A DNA stretch of 64,000 bases, from contig NZ_JAMXBH010000008.1 in NCBI RefSeq assembly GCF_023913735.1, positions 1 to 64,000 of the forward strand. The letters run 5' to 3'. The notes below the pieces were generated by a model that worked only from the letters and a program-made list of their open reading frames with translations, had not been told where the DNA came from and ran no database searches. The position numbers and the translations under genes were made by a program. This document shows, one piece after another, positions 44,975 through 52,573 of this stretch; position 1 is the first letter of the stretch, and each line of letters starts with the position of its first letter. The stretch comes from Pseudarthrobacter raffinosi (lineage in GTDB: Bacteria > Actinomycetota > Actinomycetes > Actinomycetales > Micrococcaceae).

Positions 44975-45682
44975 ATGACCCGGGAAGAGAACTACATTGA
45001 GCACGCGCTCCACGTCGGCGAGGGACTTACCGGCCTGAGCCTGGAGCGGTTAGGTTTCGAGCCCCGGATGGAGGATCTGACGGAGGACCAGCGGAGCCGA
45101 CTGAACGCTGATGACCTTGCGTGGATAGGTTCAATCACGCCGGAGCGGCGCGACAGGAGCCTGTTTCAGGCAAAGCTCCTGGCCGGCGCCCTGTGGGAAG
45201 CCTCCGCCGTCCTGATAGACCAGCTTTTCGAAGATCTCGACGCCCTGCGGAACCTTGACCGGATCGATCGCCAGGACATCGCCAACACCTTCGTCCTGTC
45301 CGGACTGCCAGCCAGACCCGCCGACAAATACGATGTCCGCTTCGCCCAGCAGTTTCTGGTCACAACTGCGGACATGACCGGGGCGCTGACCCGTGGCTGG
45401 ACCCGCCCGGCATGTGTCGCCCAGGAGCTCGCGCTCCGCTGCCTTTTCGACCAGGTTGAAGTTGTTCAGGACCTGTACAGCCTGGATCTTGCGGACGGTT
45501 GGCGGGGCGTGCTTGAACAACACATGCTCGAGGACACGGACAGCGAGATGCTCTACCAGAACGCCATGGATGGCTTTGAAGGCGACATCGAACTGAACAT
45601 GCAGCTGGGCCTTGCGCCCATGAAAGTCCAGGACTGGTTCGAGCCATTCAACGACGCCTCCGTCCCGCCATTCGTTCGCTAG
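44975..45682 (+). CDS. Hypothetical protein paired with the AAA ATPase
   Basis: The 235-residue, strongly acidic, mostly helical protein has no membrane segment. It begins MTREENYIEHALHVGEGLTG. The C-terminal part (MLYQNAMDGFEGDIELNMQL then DWFEPFND) is rich in Asp/Glu and aromatic residues. I recognise no catalytic motif. It is divergent from the ATPase gene over the GGTGAAA repeats and ends 38 bp before dif-like site F, so the two genes probably travel together. Confidence 0.65.
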   Translation: MTREENYIEHALHVGEGLTGLSLERLGFEPRMEDLTEDQRSRLNADDLAWIGSITPERRDRSLFQAKLLAGALWEASAVLIDQLFEDLDALRNLDRIDRQDIANTFVLSGLPARPADKYDVRFAQQFLVTTADMTGALTRGWTRPACVAQELALRCLFDQVEVVQDLYSLDLADGWRGVLEQHMLEDTDSEMLYQNAMDGFEGDIELNMQLGLAPMKVQDWFEPFNDASVPPFVR

Positions 45683-45720
45683 AAAAACCGGGTATTCTCC
45701 CCAAATCCGCCACGTTTTCA

Positions 45721-45747
45721 AACGCCGTAACGCAGATTCCGTCAAGC
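45721..45747 (-). repeat. dif-like site F (one base short)
   Basis: The plus-strand sequence is AACGCCGTAA, centre CGCAGA, then TTCCGTCAAGC. It aligns with site E across its full length with one base missing in the first arm. It has the same orientation as E, 1975 bp away. The deletion could make it inactive for recombination. Confidence 0.5.
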
Positions 45748-45789
45748 TATCCGGCTGTGGCGTACGGTCGCGCCAGCAGGGGAGAAGGT

Positions 45790-46366
45790 TCATTCCAGCT
45801 TTGCGTGGCGTAGGTACTGGTAGACCGTTTCCCGGCTGATCCCGTAGTCACGGGCAAGGACGGCCTTCGGTACACCGCTTCCGGCGCGCTGGACCATTTC
45901 GGATGCCCGTTCCGGGGTGAGGGTCTTTTTCCGTCCTTTGTAGGCGCCGCGCTGCTTGGCCAGGGCGATGCCTTCCCTTTGCCGTTCCCTGATGAGGGAG
46001 CGTTCGAATTCAGCGAAGGCCCCATAACGGAAAGCATGAGGTTGGCCATGGGGGAGTCCTCCCCGGTGAAGTCCAGGCCCTCTTTGACGAACTCCACCCG
46101 GACGCCCTTTCGGGTCAGGCATTGAACAAGAGCACGCAAGTCATCGAGGTTCCGGGCGAGCCGGTCCTGCTGTGCACCACAACGGTGTCCCCGTCACGGG
46201 CGAACCGCAGCATTTCCGTGAGCCCTGGCCTGGTCGTGTCCCTGCCGGAGGCCTTGTCCATGAAGACCCGGTCCAGAACCTGGCCTTCCAGCTGTCGTTT
46301 CTCGTTCTGGTCCAGCGTGCTCACGCGCACGTACCCGATCCGCTGTCCGGCCACTGTAGCCTCCAA
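45790..46366 (-). pseudogene. Serine recombinase (resolvase/invertase), two frameshifts
   Basis: Reading from 46366: IGYVRVSTLDQNEKRQLEGQ (catalytic serine in VRVST), FMDKASGRDTTRPGLTEML, then a frameshift near 46150. The next frame gives ALVQCLTRKGVRVEFVKEGL and LMLSVMG. After a second shift near 46030 comes AFAEFERSLIRERQREGIAL, with the C-terminal HTH SGVPKAVLARDYGISRETVY. All parts are recognisable, so decay is recent. It lies 43 bp beyond dif-like site F. The remnant at 752-930 is a more decayed relative. Confidence 0.85.
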
Positions 46367-46548
46367 CCCTCGTCCTGTCAGGTTGAGTTCTAGGCTCGTC
46401 TGAGAAGAAAGTCAAGGCTCCCGTTCTCCGCTCGTCAGGTTGGGGTGTGCCTCAACCAGGCATTACTCTCCACTCGTTGAAGCTGCCAATTAGCATCAGG
46501 AGGATTCGGCTCTCCCTGGGACGCCAGCTCACCGAGGCCGGCCATTAC

Positions 46549-46770
46549 CTAGGAGAAGAGCTTCTGTCCAGGGAGCTGCGAGGCGACTGAATGCAAGTCT
46601 CGACGGGCCAAGTTTCCGAAGACGGCAAGGAGCACCGCCTGAAATGCACCCGGCTGGTCGAGCATCACAAAATGCTGGGCGCTCTCCACAACAACATCGG
46701 GATCCCGCCGAGATGAACTCACCGCCCGGTCATCCAAGCGCAGCTCACCGCGAACAAGCGTAGTGGGCAC
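46549..46770 (-). pseudogene. Alpha/beta hydrolase C-terminal remnant
   Basis: The frame ends with DVVVESAQHFVMLDQPGAFQ, the usual last strand and catalytic-histidine region of alpha/beta hydrolases. Nothing upstream in frame resembles the core domain, so only the end survives. Confidence 0.5.
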
Positions 46771-47011
46771 ACTCGTGTCGGTCGCGGAGCAGGGCGTGCA
46801 GAGTCCTCCCCAGTACGGTGTACAGGGCGACGGCCAGGCGTCGGATGGCGCGGCAAGGGGGCGTGAATTGTGGATAAGAGCGAACCGTTGTTGCCATGCC
46901 TTGTAACCAAGAGGCGAACATGTTTAGGTCAACGCCGGGCCGGCGAATATTCTTGCTGCTTGAGGTTGAATTCCGTTCACCTAGTTGTGTAGCTGTTTAT
47001 CTGGAGGATCT
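46771..47011. other. Promoter region of the SIR2-NTPase gene
   Basis: No gene is seen. Base composition falls toward AT around 46860-46990, and GGAGG at 47003-47007 is the ribosome-binding site that favours the TTG start at 47012 over the TTG at 46985. Confidence 0.4.
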
Positions 47012-50000
47012 TTGGCCGACTATCGCGAACGGCTCATAGCAAAACTGACCGGCGGCAAGGTCATAGCAGTTGTAGGCGCTGGAGTAAGTGCCGCACTAAC
47101 CGCCCGGGCTCCGACGGCGGCATGGCTGGGCCTCATTGAGGACGGGATCGAACGTGCTGCCTCCTTCGCGCCGAACCCCAATTGGAAGAACCTTCGTTTG
47201 GACGCCCTCACGACGGCCGTAGAGTACTCGGACACCAACGAACTGATCGCGGTGGCCACGTCGGTCTCAGACATGTTGAAGGAAAGCCGTCAAGGGTATG
47301 CTGACTGGCTTCGGGAATCCGTTGGTGAACTACCTCTAAAACACACCGAGCTCGCCAAGGCACTCGACGCCCTTCGTGTCCCCTTGTTCACTACGAACTA
47401 CGACACACTGCTCTCTCGGGCTTTGAAGAAGAGATTTGTCACATGGAAATCAACGGAGCAGATGCGGTCGGTCTTCAATGGGGACAGCATGGACGTGGTT
47501 GGTCATTTACATGGCGTTTGGGACGATCCTGATTCGGTCATCTTGAGCGCCACGGACTACAAGAAGCTGACTCTGACCGAGAACGCCCAGTTTCTTCAAC
47601 ATTCGCAGTACGCAAGCAAGTCGTTTCTGTTCATTGGCTGCGGCGACACCGTCGACGACCCGAACTTCACAACGATGCTGAGGCTGCATCGACAGATGTT
47701 TCCCGAGTCAAAGGGCGACCACTTCCGTTTGAGTCGGAACTCCGAGGTCGCCGCATTGGAGAAGAAGCATGTAGACGATGACATTCGAGTCGTCAGTTAC
47801 GGTTCGAAATATGAGGACTTAGCCCAGTTCTTGGGGCAACTCGCCGAGTCGGCGCAGGGCCCCTCGAAGTTGGAGCGACGCGTCGATACTGTTGCATACG
47901 CTCGAGAATCTCTGTTGGACCGCGTTAGGACTTCCTCGGTCACCCTCCGCTCGAACGAAGCAGGGGAAAAGTCGCTCGAACACTACGTCGTGCCGCCCCT
48001 CCTGCTGCCCATGAGCCACGAGCAGTTTGCGTCAATGCAGTCCTCAAAGGACCGAGACAAGCGGCCACGGCCGTTGGATCCGCATGCTGTGGCCCGGGGA
48101 ACGAAAAGTCGAGTGCTTGTCGTGGTTGGAGATGAACATAGCGGCGTCACCACGGCCCTGCAGTGGCTTTTGGCGATGAATGCACAGACAGCAGGGGATC
48201 GATCCCCTATCTACATTGATGCCAAAAAGTGTTCTAGGGAAGCCAAGCAACCATTTATTCGTAGCCTTCGCCGTGAAGCGATGGGCCTCCGATTGATTGA
48301 CACATTGGAGGGTGATCTCCCTATCTTTTCTGTTGCCCTCGATAACGTGACTTATCGGGAGGACGCGTCATTCTTGAAGATCATGGATGATCTTGCATCG
48401 GTTAGCTCTGAGTTTACTTTGATCGGCTGTAAACCGAGTGATGAATCCTTTATCGTCCGGGCTCTAGAGGAAAGGGATGTCACTGTATCCATAGTGCACA
48501 TGGGCAAGCTTTCAAAAAATGAAGTTAGCAAATTTGCCTCGCTCATAGCTCCCATGGCCCACGTAGAAACAACATGTGACGCAGTCCTTGAGATTGCCAA
48601 ACGAGAACACCTACCTCGAAACCCGTTCACGATTTCGCTGCTTATTTCCCTCATATCTGAATTAGGGCAACGCGACGAACGCTATGACTCTGAGACAACC
48701 GTCCTCGATGAGTATACAAAGCTCCTACTTGGCATGTTTGGCGAACGTATTGATGCTCGCTTTGCACTGACTTACAAAAATAAAGAAACAATACTGGCTC
48801 GCTTGGCGAAGGAGTACGTTCTTGCCCGCAAGGGCTCCCTGCGGGGGTCCCGTGTACTCGCCTGTATTGAGGACACGTTTGATGCCTTGTCCTGGAAAGA
48901 GGACCCGGAGCAGTGCCTGCTCGGGTTCTACAAGTCCCGGGTTCTACGAAGGGACAGCGATCAAATAAGCTTCCAGCAATCGAGTTACCTGTACTTGTTT
49001 GCTGCCAAGGCCGCGATCTCGGACCAAGCGTTCCGCGAGCACATTTTTGAAGATCCTCTGTTTTTTTCACCTGTGATTCGACACTTTGCGGCTCTGAAAG
49101 GCGACAGTTCTGAAGCCGTCCAGAGGATGTTGGAGCTGTTGGATGATTGGGATAACTACGAAGCGTCTGGACGGATATTTGGCGACATCGAGGTAGCGGA
49201 ATACAAAGAGGGAAGCGAAAAGCAGGATGAATTCGATCTAGACGAGGGCCGACCTGCTGAAAAGGAGAAGGAAGTCGGCTCTACGAAGCATGACGCCGCA
49301 TCAAAGGTGACACCATATGACACTTCTGATGATGCCGACATGGTCCCCTTCCCAGTTGATGACCTCTCGAACCTCTCGGAGAGTGCTCTGCTGGCGCGGC
49401 GAATTGATCTGGCATCCAGAGTTCTCAGAGACTCGGACGATCTTGCAGATAAAGAGTTGAAATCGAAGGCGCTTCAGAAGGTCCTACACAGCTGGTCGGT
49501 TCTCATAGAATTGGTCGAGCAAGAAGCGGACTTCGCAGCACTCCTGCACATGATCATCGAAAATGATGAAACGCTCAAGAACATGTCCGAGGAAAAGAAG
49601 GAAGAAGCAGCACAACGCGCAAATCTCCTCCTCCCTACGTTCTATGTGATGGCCGCAATGAATTCCTGCCTTACCTCCAGGAAACTACTCATCACACATG
49701 ACAACCTGGTGGCTGAAGAAGGGTTTGCAGATCAGGTATTTGCACCGGTTGGTGCGGCGCTTTTTGCACTCCTGATGCATGAAGAAAATTGGTCAACTGG
49801 CCTTCAGTCGCTGCTTGAAAAAAATGGCAGTCGTTGGATTGTCTCCGGTTTCATTGCCCTGATGGCCCAGATGATTCACAAAACTGAAACCATGCCCAAA
49901 GATGATGAGCAAAGGGTGAAGGAATTCATCATTGGGAGTGAAGTCAGAAAACGCACGTTCAACTCGGTAGCCCAGAAGAAGACTTACATAGCGAATCTCG

Positions 50001-50089
50001 GCCAGCGGCTTGACAGAACGCGTAAGCTCAATCGACGTGAGCGACTCGAACTGGGTGAATCAGCGGCAAGCAACATCGTCGCAGGATGA
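47012..50089 (+). CDS. SIR2-NTPase antiphage protein (Avs5-like)
   Basis: About 1025 residues from TTG 47012. The N-terminal SIR2 domain has VVGAGVSAAL (residues 20-29), FTTNYDTLLSRAL (126 on), GHLHGVWDDPDSVILS (164 on) and FIGCGDTVDDPNF, the NAD-binding and catalytic Asn/His set of NAD+-depleting defence SIR2s. A P-loop-like VVVGDEHSGVTTALQWLL (about 371-388) and FSVALDNVTY (Walker-B-like) mark a STAND-type NTPase domain. An acidic linker lies at about 730-785, and the rest is helical, probably a sensor. This order matches SIR2-STAND proteins that sense phage and deplete NAD+. GC and codon bias are lower than the neighbours, suggesting transfer. It stands alone without a partner gene. Confidence 0.85.
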   Translation: MADYRERLIAKLTGGKVIAVVGAGVSAALTARAPTAAWLGLIEDGIERAASFAPNPNWKNLRLDALTTAVEYSDTNELIAVATSVSDMLKESRQGYADWLRESVGELPLKHTELAKALDALRVPLFTTNYDTLLSRALKKRFVTWKSTEQMRSVFNGDSMDVVGHLHGVWDDPDSVILSATDYKKLTLTENAQFLQHSQYASKSFLFIGCGDTVDDPNFTTMLRLHRQMFPESKGDHFRLSRNSEVAALEKKHVDDDIRVVSYGSKYEDLAQFLGQLAESAQGPSKLERRVDTVAYARESLLDRVRTSSVTLRSNEAGEKSLEHYVVPPLLLPMSHEQFASMQSSKDRDKRPRPLDPHAVARGTKSRVLVVVGDEHSGVTTALQWLLAMNAQTAGDRSPIYIDAKKCSREAKQPFIRSLRREAMGLRLIDTLEGDLPIFSVALDNVTYREDASFLKIMDDLASVSSEFTLIGCKPSDESFIVRALEERDVTVSIVHMGKLSKNEVSKFASLIAPMAHVETTCDAVLEIAKREHLPRNPFTISLLISLISELGQRDERYDSETTVLDEYTKLLLGMFGERIDARFALTYKNKETILARLAKEYVLARKGSLRGSRVLACIEDTFDALSWKEDPEQCLLGFYKSRVLRRDSDQISFQQSSYLYLFAAKAAISDQAFREHIFEDPLFFSPVIRHFAALKGDSSEAVQRMLELLDDWDNYEASGRIFGDIEVAEYKEGSEKQDEFDLDEGRPAEKEKEVGSTKHDAASKVTPYDTSDDADMVPFPVDDLSNLSESALLARRIDLASRVLRDSDDLADKELKSKALQKVLHSWSVLIELVEQEADFAALLHMIIENDETLKNMSEEKKEEAAQRANLLLPTFYVMAAMNSCLTSRKLLITHDNLVAEEGFADQVFAPVGAALFALLMHEENWSTGLQSLLEKNGSRWIVSGFIALMAQMIHKTETMPKDDEQRVKEFIIGSEVRKRTFNSVAQKKTYIANLGQRLDRTRKLNRRERLELGESAASNIVAG

Positions 50090-50678
50090 TGGCCTAACAA
50101 TGGGGTTTAAAAGATCTTTTGGGGATGGGCAACTTCAACCCAATGCAATCACGGTTGACATGACACCGATATCGGTTGTTCCTGCGCCTGTTGCGGGGGA
50201 GTCCAATAAGCTTCCAGACGCGGCGCGCACTAGGCATTCGGCGAAATGTTCCCCGGTGTTTCCAGACGCCGCTAGTGCTCGGTCGGACCTCAGATTTGAC
50301 GTGTCGATTAAACAAGAGATTCGCAGGGACTCCGAGGAGGCTCTTGCGAGAGCTCTTACGTAAGCCGAAAATCCGCTGCCCAGCAAACTCAACCTCCAAG
50401 TCTTCCTCGTCTACCTGCTTCCGCCGTACACCCACGCTGGCCGGACCATCCTCCGTACTGGCCGAAGGACGGAAGGTAATGACCGCGGCGGCCGCTATCT
50501 GGGCACCGGCATATTGCTCTGGCATTTGGATGACGCGGGGAATGCACCGGCGCGGTTCGCGTAATAGCCCGCGTGACGTCCTCCGGTCCTTTGACATGGG
50601 AACAACGGCGCATTGGTGTACGTTGCAGTCTCGTTAGAAAAAACATCGTAGAAACGTCAGAAATGAGTATCACCTAAA
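50090..50678. other. Remnant-bearing gap after the SIR2 gene
   Basis: Plus-strand codons 50367-50564 read PLPSKLNLQVFLVYLLPPYT, then THAGRTILRTGRRTEGNDRG and LGTGILLWHLDDAG to a TAA. The stretch looks like a real protein end but lacks a start, because a stop precedes it at 50361. A palindrome ACCGATATCGGT lies at 50164-50175 within a weakly dif-like sequence. No function is assignable. Confidence 0.35.
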
Positions 50679-50981
50679 GTGGCAACCGATTACGACGAGG
50701 TCCGTTCCGACGTCAAGGAATCCCAGGACCGTTCCCTGGAGGCGTTGCAGTCTGCGAATGCTCCGGATGCCCGCAGCGTCGTCAATGAACTGGACGAAGC
50801 GGATGCACTCGATGAGGGCTTGACTCCCGGGGGAGAGATTGTCTCCGAGGAGCTCATCGTTCAGGTCGTTCCCCAGGCCGCGGACGAGTTCACCTGCGAT
50901 TCCTGTTTCCTGGTCAGGCACAGGTCTCAACTCGCGCGTGAAAGCAATGGCCACTCGTACTGCATCGAGTGCGAAGGCTAG
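50679..50981 (+). CDS. DUF4193-family small zinc-ribbon-like protein
   Basis: The 100-residue acidic protein starts at GTG. It has a disordered, Asp/Glu-rich N-terminal half and a C-terminal FTCDSCFLVRHRSQLA ... YCIECEG with two CxxC pairs, presumably zinc-binding. This layout is the DUF4193 family, widespread in actinobacteria and near essential housekeeping loci; its molecular role is unknown. Confidence 0.82.
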   Translation: MATDYDEVRSDVKESQDRSLEALQSANAPDARSVVNELDEADALDEGLTPGGEIVSEELIVQVVPQAADEFTCDSCFLVRHRSQLARESNGHSYCIECEG

Positions 50982-51158
50982 GCCACCTTCGTCAGGACGC
51001 AGTATCTGACAGCCGGCCGTCAGCGTGACGTGTCCTCCACCAGCGGGGCGTAAATCTTCAGAAAGCGCGGGGGAGTGGCGCCATCAGGTGCCGCTTCGGG
51101 GACTCGAGCCGCCATTTTGGTGGCTTTCTACCTCGATGTGGGGGATTGCTGTTGCGGG

Positions 51159-51488
51159 TCAGGCTGCCTGTGTAGCCATTGCTGCCAGGGGCGCCGCGTT
51201 GTCCGGGGCGAGGATGCTCAGCCTGTAGTCGGACTGGAGCGGATCGACGCGGGCCGGCAGGTGGTGGGACCTCGAGCAGGCCCGGAGTTCTTCCAACGCG
51301 TCGGGCTCGATCCGGGCGCGGGTCATGTCAAGCTCCAGGGCCATGCCCGCGGTGAGCGAGTTGGCGCGCTTCATCACGGCATACAGACCGTGCACGGTTT
51401 TGGACGTCACATGACCCTGAGCGGCAACCTGGGCCGTCGCGCAGTCCAGGTCCACCCGGACCAGCACCCGAAGTTTGTCTGTCGTCAC
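51159..51488 (-). CDS. Hypothetical protein, possible small regulatory or STAS-like
   Basis: GTG at 51488 (MTTDKLRVLVRVDLDCATAQ) is chosen because GAGCGGAT lies upstream and the longer frame to 51683 crosses the dif-like site with low-quality sequence. The 109-residue product reads VTSKTVHGLYAVMKRANSLT, DALEELRACSRSHHLPARVD and YRLSILAPDNAAP. The alternation of strands and helices resembles a STAS-type fold, but I am not sure. Confidence 0.55.
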   Translation of the reverse strand: MTTDKLRVLVRVDLDCATAQVAAQGHVTSKTVHGLYAVMKRANSLTAGMALELDMTRARIEPDALEELRACSRSHHLPARVDPLQSDYRLSILAPDNAAPLAAMATQAA

Positions 51489-51665
51489 GAAATTTATCCG
51501 CTCTAAGTCGGGTGCCACGACGCTGTGGCGCCCCGGACAACCATAGACCAAATGTGATCCATGCAACACACCTGCCGGCGTTGGTTTTTTGCCGCGGCCC
51601 GGGACGCGGGAGGGGCCTGTTCGGAGCGGTGGCAAAAGCCCGATCGGAGACCCCTCCTGGCCGCA

Positions 51666-51693
51666 GCTTGACGTAATCTTCATTATCGGCGTT
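51666..51693 (+). repeat. dif-like site C
   Basis: Arm 1 is GCTTGACGTAA, the centre is TCTTCA and arm 2 is TTATCGGCGTT. It is one of the best matches to the dif consensus. Site D lies 821 bp downstream in the same orientation, with an identical arm 2. Confidence 0.62.
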
Positions 51694-51773
51694 CCAAAAT
51701 GCGCGGGGGAGGGCCCGCAGAAGGGGCAGTTTTCCTGCCTTCATTCGTTGGCGTATTCTCCCGGACTCCGGGG

Positions 51774-52424
51774 TCAGACCTGCTCAGCCAGCGCCCGGTT
51801 CACGGCGGGAATGTCCACGAAGGCAGGGTCAAAAGGCGCATCGGAGCCGGTTATGTCTGCCACCCATGCGGAATGTTCGGCATGGTCGGGATGCGACGGG
51901 TCGGCCAGGGCATCCATGATCTCCTCGTAGCCGGGAAAACCGCCGGAGTCTTCCAGCGGGCCACGCCGGGCGCCGTCAATCAACCGGGCCGTCGGACTGC
52001 CTTCGTCCGCGGGCCAGCGGGAAACCAGCCCGATCCGGTGAATCCAGCTGTCACCAAAGTCGTACTCGTAGAACGCTCCGCCCGAGCCCAGCGCGAGCAG
52101 CTGATCCAGGGAGCAATCCTCCTCAGGCCAGTCGCCCGGTTCTTCACACTCCTGCCCGGGAAGCCACTGCGGGACTTCCGGAAATTCGCCGTCGACCGGC
52201 CGCAGCGGCGCGAACGGATCGCTGGTTACAAACCTGTGCAGGTGCGCGTCCTCCCAGCCAAATGCTGCCTGCAGGACCTGATGGACCTGGCTCAAAGTAA
52301 GGGAGCCCCGGAGCTCGAATCGACGCCAAATCTCAGGCTCGCTGTCGACCAGCTCCACGCGAACCTCCAGGACCGAGTCCTGTCCAACCCCGGTCCCGGC
52401 CTTAATTTTGTCCATGCCACCCAT
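51774..52424 (-). CDS. Plasmid pRiA4b ORF-3-like protein, cargo of dif-flanked cassette C-D
   Basis: About 216 residues from ATG 52424 (MGGMDKIKAGTGVGQDSVLE); GAGG lies about 9 nt upstream. The signature VLEVRVELVDSEPEIWRRFE, SLTLSQVHQVLQAAFGWEDA then HLHRF, and YEYDFGDSWIHRIGL are the conserved blocks of the PRiA4_ORF3 family. Function is unknown, but members are common on plasmids and mobile elements. It is the only gene between dif-like sites C and D, with 80 and 62 bp to spare, so the interval looks like a minimal mobile cassette. Confidence 0.85.
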   Translation of the reverse strand: MGGMDKIKAGTGVGQDSVLEVRVELVDSEPEIWRRFELRGSLTLSQVHQVLQAAFGWEDAHLHRFVTSDPFAPLRPVDGEFPEVPQWLPGQECEEPGDWPEEDCSLDQLLALGSGGAFYEYDFGDSWIHRIGLVSRWPADEGSPTARLIDGARRGPLEDSGGFPGYEEIMDALADPSHPDHAEHSAWVADITGSDAPFDPAFVDIPAVNRALAEQV

Positions 52425-52486
52425 TTTTACAGGCCTCACTGCCCTACTACCAAGTGGGGGCGACCTCTCCCCCGGTGCGGCCTATA

Positions 52487-52514
52487 GCATGACGAAAGGT
52501 CGATTATCGGCGTT
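52487..52514 (+). repeat. dif-like site D
   Basis: Arm 1 is GCATGACGAAA, the centre is GGTCGA and arm 2 is TTATCGGCGTT. It shares arm 2 with sites C and E. It lies 60 bp from the stop of the debranching-enzyme gene, which is probably the ancestral chromosome flank. Confidence 0.6.
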
Positions 52515-52573
52515 AAACCAACGTGAGTAGAAGTAGCTGTGAGAACGCCCGTTCTTCCTCGGGGTGTGTTGAT

